This document shows, piece after piece, positions 27,228 to 37,105 of a stretch of 64,000 nucleotides of DNA. A program made the translations under genes and the position numbers. The stretch comes from Allochromatium humboldtianum (GTDB taxonomy: Bacteria; Pseudomonadota; Gammaproteobacteria; Chromatiales; Chromatiaceae), in NCBI RefSeq assembly GCF_013385175.1, contig NZ_JABZEO010000007.1:1-64000 (forward strand), in the 5' to 3' direction. The notes under the pieces were generated by a model. It worked only from the letters and a program-made list of their open reading frames with translations. It ran no database searches and was not told where the DNA came from. Numbering within the stretch: the first letter of the stretch is position 1; every line of letters starts with the position of its first letter.

Positions 27228-30200
27228 GTCGTCGCGCGATCGGCCTTCTCGGTGACGACGGTCTCCGAGGCCGTCGGGCGCATCCGCCCTCGGATCAGCA
27301 CGAAGAACAGCGGCACGAACAGCACGCCGAGCAGGGTCGCCGCGACCACGCCGCCGAGCACACCCGTACCGATCGCGTTCTGTCCGCCCGAGCCTGCGCC
27401 CGAGCTGATCGCCAGCGGCAGCACGCCGAAACCGAAGGCGAGCGAAGTCATGACGATCGGTCGGATACGCATCCGTGCCGCTTCCAGCGCCGCGCTCAGG
27501 GCATCGCGCCCTTCTTCCTGGAGCGTCTTGGCGAACTCGACGATCAGGATCGCGTTCTTGGCCGAGAGCCCGATCGTCGCCAGCAGGCCGACCTGGAAAT
27601 AGATGTCGCTCGGCAGTCCGCGTCCGAGCGCGGCGACCACCGCGCCGAGCACGCCGAGCGGCACCATCAGCATCACCGCGAAGGGCACCGACCAGCTCTC
27701 GTAGAGTGCGGCGAGCGCCAGGAATACGACCAGCGCCGAGAGCGCATAGAGGGCTGGCGCCTGAGCACCGGCCGCACGCTCTTCATAGGAAATCCCGGTC
27801 CACTCCAGACCGATGCCCGGCGGCAGTTTCCGCGCCAATTCCTCGACGGCGAGCATGGCCTCGCCCGTGCTCAGACCGGGTGCGGCCTGACCCAGCACCT
27901 CGGCGGATGGCAGACCGTTGTAGCGCTCCAGACGCGGCGAACCATAGGTCCAGGCGCCGGTCGCGAAGGCCGAGAAGGGCACCATGTCGCCATCGGCATT
28001 GCGCACGTACCAGGCGTTCAGATCCTCCGGCAGCATCCGATAGGGTGCGTCGGCCTGGACATAGACCTTCTTCACCCGTCCCTCGTGTACGAAGTCGTCG
28101 ATATAGGCACTGCCCCAGGCCATCGAGAGCGTGCGGTTGATGTCGGCCAGCGACAGCCCGAGCGCGCCGGCCTTGGTGCGATCGACCTCGACCTGATACT
28201 GCGCCTCGTCCTCGCGTCCGTTCGGGCGCACGGCCATGAAGCGCGGATCCTGCATCGCCATGCCGAGGAACTGACCGCGCGCGGCGGCCAGCACCTCGCG
28301 TCCGACGCCGCCCTTGTCCTGCAACTGCACGTCCCAGCCCGAGGCCGTGCCCAGCTCGATGACCGCCGGCGGCGGAAAGGCGAAGACGCGCGCGTCGCGA
28401 ATGTGCGAGAAGGCCATCATGGCCCGTCCGGCCACGGCCTTGACGTGCAGATCGGGCCGTTGGCGCTCCGACCAGTCCCGCAGCTTGACGAAGCCGATGG
28501 CCATGTTCTGGCCCTGACCGGCAAAGCTGAAACCCGAGACCGTGATGAGCTCCTTGACCGCCTCCTTCTCGTTCTCCAGGAAGTGTTTCTCGACCTGCTT
28601 GAGCACCTCGCGCGTGCGCTCGAGCGTCGCACCCGAGGGCAGCGTGACCTGCATGATGAGGATGCCCTGATCCTCGTCGGGCAGGAACGAGGTCGTCATC
28701 CGCTCGTGCAGCACGATCAGCAGGCCGACCAGCCCCAGATAGACCGCCAGGAAGATCCAGCGCCGACGGGCGATGCCGGCCACGCTCTTGCCGTAGACCG
28801 AGACACTGCGCTCGAAATTGCGGTTGAACCAGCCGAAGAAGCCGCGTCGCGGTCCATGCGGCATGGGCTTGAGCAGCGAGGCCGCCAGCGCCGGACTCAG
28901 GGTGAGCGCCACCACCACCGACAGCAGCATGGCCGAGACGATGGTGATCGAGAACTGCCGATAGATGACCCCGGTCGAGCCGCCGAAGAAGGCCATGGGC
29001 ACGAACACCGCCGACAGCACCAGGGCGATGCCGACCAGCGCGCTGGTGATCTGATCCATGGACTTGCGCGTCGCTTCCTTGGGCGGCAGTCCGTCCTCGT
29101 GCATCACGCGTTCGACGTTCTCGACCACCACGATGGCGTCGTCGACCAGCAGACCGATCGCCAGCACCATCGCAAACAGCGTCAGGGTATTGATGGTGAA
29201 CCCGAAGGCGGCCAGGATGCCGAAGGTGCCGAGCAGCACCACGGGCACGGCGATGGTCGGGATCAGGGTGGCGCGGAAGTTCTGCAGGAACAGATACATC
29301 ACCACGAACACCAGCAGCACCGCCTCGAAGATGGTCTTGACCACCTCGCCGATGGAGATGCGCACGAAGGGCGTGGTGTCATAGGGGAAGACCGCCTCCA
29401 TCCCCGGCGGGAAGAAGGCCGAGAGTTCGGCGATCTTGGCCTTGACCGCATCCGCCGTCTGCAACGCATTGGCGCCGGTGGCGAGCCGGATCGCCATGCC
29501 CGCCGCCGGACTGCCGTTGTGACGCGCCATCTTGCCGTAGCTCTCGCTGCCCAGTTCGATGCGCGCCACGTCACGCAGATGCACGGTCGAGCCATCGGCC
29601 TGGGTGCGTAGCCGGATGGCGCCGAATTCATCGGGCGTGTTGAGCCGGCTCTGGACGTTGACGGTGACGTTGAGCTGCTGGCCCTCGGGCGAGGGAATCG
29701 CACCCAGCTGACCGGCCGAGACCTGAGCGTTCTCGGCCTCGATCGCCGCGACCACGTCGGTCGGACTCAGACCATATTGATTGAGCCGGTTGGGGTCGAG
29801 CCAGATACGCATGGCGTACTGGGCCTCGAACAGGGTGATCTCGCCCACGCCGGGCACACGGCTGATCGGATCCTTGACCAGACTGGCGGCATAGTCGCCC
29901 AGATCAGCGTTGGTCAGGCTCCCATCGCGCGAGACGAAGGCCACGACCATCAGGAAGTTGCGCACCGATTTCGCGACCTGGATGCCCTGACGCACCACTT
30001 CTTCCGGCAGGAGCGCGTTGGCCAGTTGCAGCTTGTTTTGCACCTGCATCTGGGCGATGTCGGGATCGACACCGTTCTCGAAGGTGAGCGTGATGGTCGA
30101 GAGTCCGTTCGACTCACTGGTCGAGGACATGTAGCGCAGACCGTCGAGACCGTTCATCTGCTGCTCGATGACCTGGGTCACAGAGTCCTCGACGGTCTGG

Positions 30201-30361
30201 GCCGAGGCGCCGGGATAGGTGGCGCTGATGGCGATCTCCGGCGGCGCGATGCTCGGATACTGCGAGACCGGCAGGATGCGGATCGACAGCAACCCGGCCA
30301 GCATGATGACGATGGCGATGACCCAAGCGAAGACGGGTCGGTCGATGAAGAAACGGGCCAT
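27224..30361 (-). CDS. RND efflux pump inner-membrane transporter (AcrB/MexB-type)
   Basis: 1045 residues, full length for HAE1 transporters. It opens [23 protein letters not shown] (first TM). The proton-relay aspartates are in [16 protein letters not shown], and the relay lysine is in [13 protein letters not shown]. Periplasmic porter and docking domains lie between helices 1-2 and 7-8. It exports drugs, detergents or bile-like compounds from the periplasm and inner membrane through an outer-membrane TolC-type channel. No such channel gene is in the window. It follows the fusion-protein gene after 21 bases. The pair is controlled by the divergent TetR regulator and the operators at 31634-31667. 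Its end overlaps the PilZ stop convergently. Confidence 0.92.
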   Translation of the reverse strand: MARFFIDRPVFAWVIAIVIMLAGLLSIRILPVSQYPSIAPPEIAISATYPGASAQTVEDSVTQVIEQQMNGLDGLRYMSSTSESNGLSTITLTFENGVDPDIAQMQVQNKLQLANALLPEEVVRQGIQVAKSVRNFLMVVAFVSRDGSLTNADLGDYAASLVKDPISRVPGVGEITLFEAQYAMRIWLDPNRLNQYGLSPTDVVAAIEAENAQVSAGQLGAIPSPEGQQLNVTVNVQSRLNTPDEFGAIRLRTQADGSTVHLRDVARIELGSESYGKMARHNGSPAAGMAIRLATGANALQTADAVKAKIAELSAFFPPGMEAVFPYDTTPFVRISIGEVVKTIFEAVLLVFVVMYLFLQNFRATLIPTIAVPVVLLGTFGILAAFGFTINTLTLFAMVLAIGLLVDDAIVVVENVERVMHEDGLPPKEATRKSMDQITSALVGIALVLSAVFVPMAFFGGSTGVIYRQFSITIVSAMLLSVVVALTLSPALAASLLKPMPHGPRRGFFGWFNRNFERSVSVYGKSVAGIARRRWIFLAVYLGLVGLLIVLHERMTTSFLPDEDQGILIMQVTLPSGATLERTREVLKQVEKHFLENEKEAVKELITVSGFSFAGQGQNMAIGFVKLRDWSERQRPDLHVKAVAGRAMMAFSHIRDARVFAFPPPAVIELGTASGWDVQLQDKGGVGREVLAAARGQFLGMAMQDPRFMAVRPNGREDEAQYQVEVDRTKAGALGLSLADINRTLSMAWGSAYIDDFVHEGRVKKVYVQADAPYRMLPEDLNAWYVRNADGDMVPFSAFATGAWTYGSPRLERYNGLPSAEVLGQAAPGLSTGEAMLAVEELARKLPPGIGLEWTGISYEERAAGAQAPALYALSALVVFLALAALYESWSVPFAVMLMVPLGVLGAVVAALGRGLPSDIYFQVGLLATIGLSAKNAILIVEFAKTLQEEGRDALSAALEAARMRIRPIVMTSLAFGFGVLPLAISSGAGSGGQNAIGTGVLGGVVAATLLGVLFVPLFFVLIRGRMRPTASETVVTEKADRATT

Positions 30362-30382
30362 GATGGGGTGCTCGGTGATCGG

Positions 30383-31603
30383 TTAGTGAGTCTTGCCGGG
30401 ACCGGACGCCGAGGCGACGGCCTCGGACGGCTGATCGTCGAGCACCACGGGCTGGGCCTTGTCGCCCGGACGCACCTTCTGCAGACCGTCGACGATCAGC
30501 CGGTCGCCGGCGGCCAGTCCGTCATCGACCAGCCAGTCACTGCCCAGCGCGCGATCGGTCGCGAGCATCCGCTGATCGACCACGCCCTCGGCGTTCAGCA
30601 CCAGCGCATAGGGCCGACCGCGCCGATCGCGCTGCACGCCGCGCTGGGGCGCCAGGATCGCCTCGGGTCGCGTGCCCTCCTCCACCCGGGCGCGCACGAA
30701 CATGCCCGGCAGCAGGACGTGATCGGGATTGGGGAAGGTCGCGCGCAGCGTGACCGCGCCCGTGCCCGGATCGACGCTGACCTCGGAGAACTCCAGCCGT
30801 CCGGCGAGCGGATAGTCGCTGCCGTCCTCCAGCACCAGGGTCACGCGCGGCTGATCGCCGTCCGGACGCTGGAGACGCCCGTCTTCCAGAGCACGGCGCA
30901 GACGCAGCATCTGCGCGCTCGACTGGGTGAGATCGACATAGATGGGATCGAGCTGCTGGATGGTGGCCAGAGCGAGTTCCTGATTGGCCGTCACCAGCGC
31001 GCCCTGGGTCACGACCGAGCGCCCGATGCGCCCGCCGATCGGCGCTGTCACCCGCGTGTATTCGAGATCGATGCGCGCGCGCGCCAGCTCGGCCTCGTCG
31101 ACCGCCACGCTGGCGGCGGCTTCCTTGAGCGCGGCTTCGGCGTCGTCGAAATCTTCCTGACTGACGGCCTTGGCCTTGAGCAGATCGGCATAGCGCGTGG
31201 CCTTGAGCCGGGCGCGTTCGAAGGTCGCGCGCGAGCGGTTCAGGGCGGCCTGGGCGCTGTCATAGGTCGCCTGATAGACCGCCGGATCGATCCGATAAAG
31301 CACCTGACCCGAGCGGATCAGCGCGCCCTCCTTGAACAGCCGCTCCTTGATGATGCCGCCGACCTGAGGCCGCACCTCAGCGACCCGATAGGAGGCCGTG
31401 CGTCCGGGAAGCTCGGTGGTCAGAGCCGCCTCGCGCGCCTGGAGCGTGATGATCCCAACCTCGGGCGGCGGCCCGCCCGGACCACCTGGACCGCCCGGTC
31501 CCCCGCCCGGCGGCGCCGAGCGCTCACAGCCGACGACGGAGAGTGCCGCGACGAGCACGCACAGCCAGACACCGGCCCAGGGCCGAGGGATCAGGGGGTT
31601 CAT
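30383..31603 (-). CDS. RND efflux membrane-fusion lipoprotein (AcrA/MexA-type)
   Basis: About 406 residues. A lipoprotein signal with lipobox SVVGC ends near residue 28, followed by an unusual Gly/Pro-rich linker of short GGP repeats (about 32-50). Next come RTASYRVAEVRPQVGGII (lipoyl half-motif), a helical hairpin (about 120-185), IDLEYTRVTAPIGGRIGRS (second lipoyl half) and the beta-barrel with LLPGMFVRARVEEG. It joins the RND transporter to an outer-membrane channel. The ATG at 31603 has a GAGG site, and the upstream in-frame extension to 31690 would run into the operators. The Gly-Pro linker is longer than in AcrA and may set the distance from the membrane. Confidence 0.9.
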   Translation of the reverse strand: MNPLIPRPWAGVWLCVLVAALSVVGCERSAPPGGGPGGPGGPGGPPPEVGIITLQAREAALTTELPGRTASYRVAEVRPQVGGIIKERLFKEGALIRSGQVLYRIDPAVYQATYDSAQAALNRSRATFERARLKATRYADLLKAKAVSQEDFDDAEAALKEAAASVAVDEAELARARIDLEYTRVTAPIGGRIGRSVVTQGALVTANQELALATIQQLDPIYVDLTQSSAQMLRLRRALEDGRLQRPDGDQPRVTLVLEDGSDYPLAGRLEFSEVSVDPGTGAVTLRATFPNPDHVLLPGMFVRARVEEGTRPEAILAPQRGVQRDRRGRPYALVLNAEGVVDQRMLATDRALGSDWLVDDGLAAGDRLIVDGLQKVRPGDKAQPVVLDDQPSEAVASASGPGKTH

Positions 31604-31633
31604 GGGCAACCTCGAGAGAGCACTAGGATTGTA

Positions 31634-31667
31634 TAGAACGTTCGTTCTAGAATGAGCGTTCAATCTA
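31634..31667. promoter_or_regulatory. Tandem TetR-type operators
   Basis: Two related sites lie between the divergent efflux and TetR genes. The first is TAGAACG-TT-CGTTCTA (31634-31649), a perfect 7-bp inverted repeat with a two-base spacer. The second (31648-31667) is an imperfect TAGAATGAGCGTTC with TCTA at the far end. GAACGTTCGTTC and GAATGAGCGTTC recur 14 bp apart. AcrR/TetR proteins bind such short palindromes. The divergent TetR gene starts at 31732, so autoregulation and efflux repression are expected. Confidence 0.7.
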
Positions 31668-31731
31668 GACATTCGAGGCCAGTTCGTCAAGTACGAAAGC
31701 GAGCCTGCAAATAACGAGGAGCGACTCCCGC

Positions 31732-32346
31732 ATGACCCTGCCGACCCGACCCGACCCAGAACAGACGCGCGCCCAGACGCGCCGACGTCAGATCCTGGAC
31801 GCCGCCGCGATCTGTTTCGCGCGCGAAGGCTTCCACGGCACCAGCATCGCCGCGCTCTCCAAGGCGGCCGGGATGAGTTCGGGGCACATCTATCACTTCT
31901 TCGAGAACAAGGAGGCCATCATCGAGGCGCTGGTCGAGCGCCGGCTGGAGCAGTCGCTGGAGATGGTGAGTCAGTTCGAGAACGCCGAGGACGTCTTCCA
32001 GGCGCTGATCGATCGCGTCGACCTTGGCCTGAACGAAAAGACGGATCTGGACAACGCGGCCCTGGAGCTGGAGATCCTGGCCGAGGCGGCGCGCAATCCC
32101 AGGGTCGCGGCCAGCGTGCGCGAGGCCGACCGCATCAAGCGTGAACGGCTGATCGGTGTGCTGGGCCGCGCGCGTCAGGCGCTCGGGCGGGAGCCGGAGA
32201 CCCCGGATGCCGATGCCGTGACCGAGATCCTGATGGCCCTGTTCGATGGACTCGCGGCCCGGGTCATCAATCATCCCGAACTCGACCGGACCGCGCTGGC
32301 GCCCCTGATCCGCATCGCGCTGCGGACCTTCATCGAGGGCGAGTAG
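31732..32346 (+). CDS. TetR/AcrR-family repressor of the RND operon
   Basis: 204 residues. The N-terminal helix-turn-helix is clear: RRQILDAAAICFAREGFHGTSIAALSKAAGMSSGHIYHFFENKEAII (about 17-63), with the recognition helix at SSGHIYHFF. The C-terminal ligand-binding domain has no identifiable specificity. It is divergent from the acrAB-type genes with tandem palindromes in between, so it should repress them and itself until an inducing compound is bound. It converges on the chemoreceptor gene at 32386. The start follows CGAGGAGCGAC. Confidence 0.9.
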   Translation: MTLPTRPDPEQTRAQTRRRQILDAAAICFAREGFHGTSIAALSKAAGMSSGHIYHFFENKEAIIEALVERRLEQSLEMVSQFENAEDVFQALIDRVDLGLNEKTDLDNAALELEILAEAARNPRVAASVREADRIKRERLIGVLGRARQALGREPETPDADAVTEILMALFDGLAARVINHPELDRTALAPLIRIALRTFIEGE

Positions 32347-32385
32347 ACCTGATTCGGTTCAGCGACGCCGGATGTGCACCGAAGT

Positions 32386-34020
32386 TCAGAGCTGGAAGCG
32401 TATGGCGCGTTCTCTCAGGTCGCCGGCCAATTCCTCCAGGCCCCGGCCGGCCTGTTCGAGTTCAGCCATGTTTTCGCTCGCTTCCCGCGTTCCCCCACTG
32501 ATCGAGAGGATGCCGCGACTGATCTCGATCGCGACCGCCGTCTGTTCCTCGGCGGCGCTGGCGATCTGTGACATGGTCTCCGAGATCCCATCGACGGCCG
32601 AGGTGATCGCCCCGAGCGCCTCGCCGGCCTTGCTCGCCGTGGTCATGGAGTCGTTGGCGCCCTGTCGGCTGCGGTTCATCTCATCGGCGGCCTGCTGCGC
32701 ACTGTGTTGCAGGCGCTTGACCATGCCCTCGATCTCCTGGGCCGACGTCTGGGTGCGCTGCGCCAGGGTGCGGACCTCGTCGGCCACGACCGCGAAACCA
32801 CGCCCTACTTCACCAGCACGCGCCGCCTCGATCGCGGCGTTCAGGGCCAGCAGATTGGTCTGACTGGTGATGGCCTGGATCACGTCGAGGATCTTGCCGA
32901 TCTCCTGGCTGTCACGCTCCAGCGACTGGATGGTCTCGCCGGACTGGGCGATGCGCTCGGCCAGGGCGGACATGGACTCGATGGTCTCGGTGACGGCGAC
33001 CTGCCCCTGATCGGCCAGTCGCTTGGAGGCGCGGGTGGACTCGGCCGCCGAAGCGGTGTTGCGCGCCACCTCCTCGACCGAGGCCGTCATCTCCTCCATG
33101 GCCGTGGCCACCTGATCGGTCTCCAGGTGCTGGCGCTGCGCCACCTCGCGCACCTGGGCCAGATTGCCCGACATCTCGCCGGTCGCCGAGGACAGGGTCA
33201 TGGCCGAGCCGGTGATGCGCTCGACCAGACCGCGCAACTCGGCGACCATCCGATCGAAGTCGCGCGCGATGGCGCCGATCTCGTTCGGGACATCGAGATC
33301 CGTGCTGGCGGTGAGGTTGGAGTGCTCGACGATGCTGTGGATGGCGCGCCGAAGGGCGCCGAGCTGTCCCATGATGGAACGACGGAACAGCCAGTTGAGG
33401 GCGGCGACCACGGCCAGTGCGATGAGCGTGAGCGCAACGAAGGCACGCACTGAGGTCTCATAGCTGGCATGGGCGGCCTGCTGTTCCTCGTGGGCCACCT
33501 CCAGTTGCAGATCGACCAGCTCGGTGAGCTTGGCGCTGATGGGATCAATGGTCTCGTAGAGCGGGCCGTCGAACGCGCGCAACTGGTCGGCGATGTGGCC
33601 GCTCAGTCCTTCCAGATGGCGCGTGACCGCCGCGATCGCGGCATCCGCGCGGGCAAAGAGCTGCTCGGCCTCATCGACCAGGACCGCCTCGCGTGGCGTG
33701 AGATCGGTCTGGAGATAGGTCGACCAGCGCGTGCGGATGCGCTCCTGGGCCTGACGAATCCCGTTCAGGGCCTCCTCGGCCGTCATCCGGCCGGCATTGG
33801 CCTTGTTGACCGCGTCGATGACGAGCACCGCATAGTCGTCGGCGATGCCCTTGAGCCCCTGCAAGGGGACGACGCGATCCAGATAGATGCGATCGACGCC
33901 CTGATCGACCTGCCGCAGCATCGTGGTCGCGACCAAGCCGATCAGCACCATGGCGATGCTGGGAACCAGGGCCAGGAGGATCAGCTTGGTGCTGATGTTG
34001 GCGCGTTCAATAAATCTCAT
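32386..34020 (-). CDS. Methyl-accepting chemotaxis protein
   Basis: 544 residues. A TM helix spans about 13-35, a helical periplasmic four-helix-bundle ligand domain about 36-190, and a second TM helix about 191-212. HAMP follows (about 213-265), then a long cytoplasmic coiled-coil with the highly conserved tip [18 protein letters not shown] and [16 protein letters not shown]. Methylation-type Glu/Gln residues flank the tip. No C-terminal NWETF-like pentapeptide is present (it ends ERAIRFQL), so it lacks the usual CheR tether. Ligand unknown. It is likely to feed the CheA pathway of the flagellar motor whose stator genes are at 24.9 kb. Confidence 0.93.
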   Translation of the reverse strand: MRFIERANISTKLILLALVPSIAMVLIGLVATTMLRQVDQGVDRIYLDRVVPLQGLKGIADDYAVLVIDAVNKANAGRMTAEEALNGIRQAQERIRTRWSTYLQTDLTPREAVLVDEAEQLFARADAAIAAVTRHLEGLSGHIADQLRAFDGPLYETIDPISAKLTELVDLQLEVAHEEQQAAHASYETSVRAFVALTLIALAVVAALNWLFRRSIMGQLGALRRAIHSIVEHSNLTASTDLDVPNEIGAIARDFDRMVAELRGLVERITGSAMTLSSATGEMSGNLAQVREVAQRQHLETDQVATAMEEMTASVEEVARNTASAAESTRASKRLADQGQVAVTETIESMSALAERIAQSGETIQSLERDSQEIGKILDVIQAITSQTNLLALNAAIEAARAGEVGRGFAVVADEVRTLAQRTQTSAQEIEGMVKRLQHSAQQAADEMNRSRQGANDSMTTASKAGEALGAITSAVDGISETMSQIASAAEEQTAVAIEISRGILSISGGTREASENMAELEQAGRGLEELAGDLRERAIRFQL

Positions 34021-34108
34021 CCCTATTCCTCAGTGGGTGTCGCTGTCTGTCATGCCCCCGGCGATCGAGGCGAGTGGCCCGGATCCGGGGGACATGGCGA
34101 AACCACGC

Positions 34109-34124
34109 CCGATCGACCGATCGG
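34109..34124. promoter_or_regulatory. CCGATCG-AC-CGATCGG palindrome upstream of the chemoreceptor
   Basis: Seven-base arms around a two-base spacer (34109-34115 and 34118-34124) make a 16-bp palindrome. It is also a direct repeat, because CGATCG is self-complementary. It lies about 90 bases upstream of the chemoreceptor start, in the gap after the gene at 34133. It is a candidate operator only. CG-rich palindromes arise easily in this background. Confidence 0.25.
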
Positions 34125-34132
34125 CTTCGATT

Positions 34133-34801
34133 TCAATCGTTCCAGTAAAAGGATTGCTCGACGGCGCCCGTCGCCGGTATCGCGATATCGCGCGTCTGGA
34201 CCTGACCGGCGTTGTCGACGCGCAGGACATAGCGTCCCGGCGCCAGACTGGCATAGAACCAGGGGCCTTGGGAGACGGCTTCGAGCAGGGTCGGGCCGGC
34301 GGCATCGTCGATGCGCACCCGCACATCGGCCAGATAGGAGCCGGAACCGGCGACGGCGAAGAGCAGGCGCAGATTGAACCTGGATTTGACCTCCTGCATC
34401 TCGGTGCGCTCCGAGACGCCGATGCCGCCGCTGATGTAGGGCACACCGCTGGCCACATCGGTTGCGGGCGCGGGTGTGGGTGCGGGTACGGGCGCCGGAA
34501 CCGGGGCCGGCATTGGCGCAGGCTGAGCCTGGGCGGGCGCGGCCGACTCAGCGGGCAGGATGGCCCCGCCCGGCAGGACGGTCCCCGGCGGCAGCAACAT
34601 GCCTTCCTGCAGCACCGTGCCCTGTGGGAGCTGGACCGCCGCCGGCGGTTGCCCGCCCGCGGGCGCGATGGCCCATTCGGTCCTCAGCCCCTGTTCGACC
34701 GGCGCGGGCGGCGCCGACTCGTACTGGGCCTGGGCAACGCCCATCGGCAGGGTCAGAGCCAGCAACAGACCAAACCCTGGGGTCTTGTCGATTCGTGTCA
34801 T
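34133..34801 (-). CDS. Secreted proline-rich protein of unknown function
   Basis: 222 residues. A signal peptide (about 1-25, LTLPMGVAQAQ) precedes repeated LPPGT/LPQGT/LPGG units (about 55-80), an Ala/Pro repeat of APxPAPVPAP type (about 90-110) and a C-terminal beta-rich domain (about 120-220). That domain contains ISGGIGVSERTEMQ and GPWFYASLAPGRYVLRVDN, resembling carboxypeptidase-regulatory-like or Ig-fold modules. The Ala/Pro stretch would act as a wall-spanning linker in the periplasm. I cannot name the family. It sits between rsmF-like and chemoreceptor genes on the same strand, with an unexplained hairpin-prone gap after it. Confidence 0.6.
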   Translation of the reverse strand: MTRIDKTPGFGLLLALTLPMGVAQAQYESAPPAPVEQGLRTEWAIAPAGGQPPAAVQLPQGTVLQEGMLLPPGTVLPGGAILPAESAAPAQAQPAPMPAPVPAPVPAPTPAPATDVASGVPYISGGIGVSERTEMQEVKSRFNLRLLFAVAGSGSYLADVRVRIDDAAGPTLLEAVSQGPWFYASLAPGRYVLRVDNAGQVQTRDIAIPATGAVEQSFYWND

Positions 34802-34864
34802 GAGGCACCTCAGGTCTTCAATTCCGATGATTCCAAACCGTGCAGGGAGGATAGTGTATTTTCT

Positions 34865-36331
34865 TCAGTCCGTCCCCGAAGCACGCCCGCTCCAGCGGCT
34901 CGGGAACTGACTCTCGATGACACCCGAACGGTGCAGGATGGCGATGCCGAGCACATGACCCCGATAGCTCGCGATGACCTGTCCCGGCGGATTGGCGGCC
35001 AGTTGCTCGGGCGTGGGCGTGAAGATCTCGCGGCGCAGATAGGCATCACGCTGTTCACGGCTGAGATCCAGCCGGAAGCGCGTCACGTCCGGGCCGATGA
35101 GCAGTGCCCCGCTGGTGGTGGGCTTGGGCGGACGGACGTTGGTGCGATGGAAGAAGATCCCGCGTCCTTCGGCCGGCGGAACGGCGGGCGGTGCGTGATC
35201 GGCGGCCATCAGATGCAGACCGCGTTTGGTCTGGCGATTGATGCGGTAGCGGCTCCAGTAGTCATCCGGCAGTCCGTATTTGGACAACAGACCGTCGAGC
35301 CATTCGTCATGCTCGCTTTCGGCGAGGGTGGCGAGTTCGGGTTCAGGCTCGGCCGGGAGTCCGGCGTCCTTCTCCAGCAACGCGATGAAGAAGCCGCCGG
35401 TGTCGTTGCGGTGGGGCCAGAGACGTCGGCATCGCGCCAGCTCGGGCGGCAGCGTGCGGCCCAGCCACTCGGTCACACCGGGCGCGGTGTCGAAGCCGGG
35501 GATGTCGATGGTCCGTAGCCGGATCTTGCCGTCGAACTCGGCCAGGATGTCAGCCACCACCAGCTCGTTCTCCTCGGGCGCGAAGGTGCAGGTCGAATAG
35601 AGGATCAGACCGCCCGGCCGGCAGCGCTGCACGGCCTTGCGCAGCAGGGCGCGCTGGCGCGGGCCGAGCCGCTCGGAGCCGGCCGGATCGTGCCGCTGCA
35701 ACAGGGACGGATTGCGCCGAATGGTGCCCTCGCTGGAACAGGGCGCGTCGAGCAGGATGCGGTCGAACTGACCGCCGGCGGTCGGCCAGTTGCTCGCATC
35801 GCTCTGGGTCGTGGTCACATTGAGCACGCCGAGCCGGTCGAGATTGCCCTGGAGCGCCTTGATCCGGCCATAGGAGATGTCGTTGGCAACGACCGTGCCG
35901 CGGTTGTCGAGCGCGAAGGCGATCTGAGCGGTCTTGCCGCCGGGCGCGGCGCACATGTCGAGCACGCGCTGACCAGGTTCGAGATCCATGAGCGTCACCG
36001 GCAGTTGCGAGACGGCCTCCTGCGCATGGGCCAGACCCACGCAGTACCACCACTGCTGACCGGCCCGAAACTCGGGCGGCAGATTCAGGGCGTTGGGTAG
36101 CCCTTGGATCGGTTGCGGCGACAATCCCTGCTCGACGAGCAGCTCGTTCAGCGCCGCGACCGAGATCCGCGCCGGATTGGCCCAGAGCGCGACCGGCAGC
36201 GGACGGCCGAGCGCCTCGGCGAAGGCGTCCCAGTCGTCGACCAGATCGCGATAGCGTGCGAGCCAGGAATCGGCGATTTGATCCGGTGTTGGGAGCGAGG
36301 CCGCACTGACGCGGGCGGTACGTTGGTTCAT
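34865..36331 (-). CDS. RsmF-like rRNA m5C methyltransferase (NOL1/NOP2/Sun family)
   Basis: About 488 residues. The Rossmann SAM site is VLDMCAAPGGKTAQIA. The two catalytic-type cysteines lie in LLDAPCSSEG (motif IV) and YSTCTFAPEENE (motif VI). The remaining C-terminal 170 residues are a PUA-like/RsmF extension with GPDVTRFRLDL. It methylates C5 of a cytosine in 16S rRNA (C1407 in E. coli RsmF) or a related site. The exact nucleotide cannot be told from sequence. Start codons GTG 36334 and ATG 36331 are tandem; AAGGG lies upstream. It is followed on the same strand by the secreted protein at 34133. Confidence 0.85.
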   Translation of the reverse strand: MNQRTARVSAASLPTPDQIADSWLARYRDLVDDWDAFAEALGRPLPVALWANPARISVAALNELLVEQGLSPQPIQGLPNALNLPPEFRAGQQWWYCVGLAHAQEAVSQLPVTLMDLEPGQRVLDMCAAPGGKTAQIAFALDNRGTVVANDISYGRIKALQGNLDRLGVLNVTTTQSDASNWPTAGGQFDRILLDAPCSSEGTIRRNPSLLQRHDPAGSERLGPRQRALLRKAVQRCRPGGLILYSTCTFAPEENELVVADILAEFDGKIRLRTIDIPGFDTAPGVTEWLGRTLPPELARCRRLWPHRNDTGGFFIALLEKDAGLPAEPEPELATLAESEHDEWLDGLLSKYGLPDDYWSRYRINRQTKRGLHLMAADHAPPAVPPAEGRGIFFHRTNVRPPKPTTSGALLIGPDVTRFRLDLSREQRDAYLRREIFTPTPEQLAANPPGQVIASYRGHVLGIAILHRSGVIESQFPSRWSGRASGTD

Positions 36332-36370
36332 CACTGACTGTGACCCTTTCTATTCAAATGACCCTTGGGT

Positions 36371-36790
36371 TCAATGGCTGACAAAGGGATTGACAATGGT
36401 CAAGCAATCAGCGATGACTTGACCGTGTTGCATGTCTTCGCTGTAGAGCGTGGAACAGCCTGCATCGATTGCGGCCGCAACGATCAGGCTGTCCCAATAA
36501 CTGAATGCATGGTTTTCCCGTAACTCCGAAGCCAACAGGTGTTGCGCTGCATTGGAGGGATGAATTTCGCAGGCTCGGTACCAGTCTTCAATGATGGCGC
36601 GCAGCTGCGGCTCAGCGAGTCCAGCCTTTTTGAGCAAATTACTACTGGCCTCGCGAATCACTTGCGAGTTGACTACGGGTCTCGTCAGGCCAAGCAAAAA
36701 CCGGGCTGCAAGCCGATGCTTGGGATCCGCGTCTTCGGAAGCCAATGCGTAGAGCCAGATGTTGGTATCGACGAACAGCCTAGCGGGCAT
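36371..36790 (-). CDS. vapC: PIN-domain toxin (VapC-like)
   Basis: 139 residues. The four acidic residues of a PIN RNase are all present: Asp8 in FVDTNIWLYA, Glu47 in VIREASSNLL, Asp100 in YWDSLIVAAA and Asp119 in YSEDMQHG. VapC-type toxins cleave tRNA or rRNA and arrest growth. It overlaps the antitoxin stop by about 11 bases (antitoxin first), the usual order of a translationally coupled type II module. Base use is less GC-rich than the neighbours, suggesting recent acquisition. It lies immediately upstream of the rsmF-like gene on the same strand, with 36 bases between. Confidence 0.85.
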   Translation of the reverse strand: MPARLFVDTNIWLYALASEDADPKHRLAARFLLGLTRPVVNSQVIREASSNLLKKAGLAEPQLRAIIEDWYRACEIHPSNAAQHLLASELRENHAFSYWDSLIVAAAIDAGCSTLYSEDMQHGQVIADCLTIVNPFVSH

Positions 36791-36995
36791 TGGCTTCTTC
36801 CCGACTCAGCGGGTGAAAATCCTTGACGCCCAAAGGATGATTGATCCATTGCGCCAAGGACGACTCAGCCAAGGTTTTTGGCTGGACCTGGTCGCTTTGA
36901 ATGCGTTGGACGAGAAACTTGGCAAAATCGAGCACCTCGGCCTGCTTGGCTGTCGGCAGTTGCTCTAGGGTTTCAATCAGTTCGGCCTGTATCAT
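36780..36995 (-). CDS. DUF2281-type antitoxin
   Basis: 71 residues. The N-terminal helix pair IETLEQLPTAKQAEVLDFAKFLV and the C-terminal tail HPLGVKDFHPLSREEANAR are typical of DUF2281-like antitoxins, whose tail occupies the PIN active site. It should neutralise the toxin at 36371 and repress its own promoter. A good AGGAG site lies seven bases before the ATG. The leader contains an inverted repeat suited to autoregulation. Confidence 0.78.
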   Translation of the reverse strand: MIQAELIETLEQLPTAKQAEVLDFAKFLVQRIQSDQVQPKTLAESSLAQWINHPLGVKDFHPLSREEANAR

Positions 36996-37022
36996 GACGC
37001 TCTCCTCGCGTTTTGTTCACCA

Positions 37023-37091
37023 GTCATCGCATTCCTCATCACGTCGATGACATCCGATGGCGTAATTTATAGCGGTCTCGATCGTTGTCTA
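37023..37091 (-). promoter_or_regulatory. Toxin-antitoxin promoter with inverted repeat
   Basis: GTCATCG (37023-37029) and CGATGAC (37045-37051) form a perfect inverted repeat around 15 bases, just upstream of the antitoxin. Further out, reading on the minus strand, TAGACA (37086-37091) and TAAATT (37064-37069) make a plausible -35/-10 pair with a 16-base spacer. The repeat would sit at the transcription start, as expected for autorepression by the toxin-antitoxin complex. Confidence 0.4.
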
Positions 37092-37105
37092 CCGTGCTTC
37101 TGGGG

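Noticed and set aside
34055-34091. CCCCCGG...CCGGGGG stem with inner CCCGGATCCGGG palindrome after the secreted-protein gene
   Set aside because: No U-run on either strand and a 23-base loop. It is probably GC-driven, so I do not call it a terminator.
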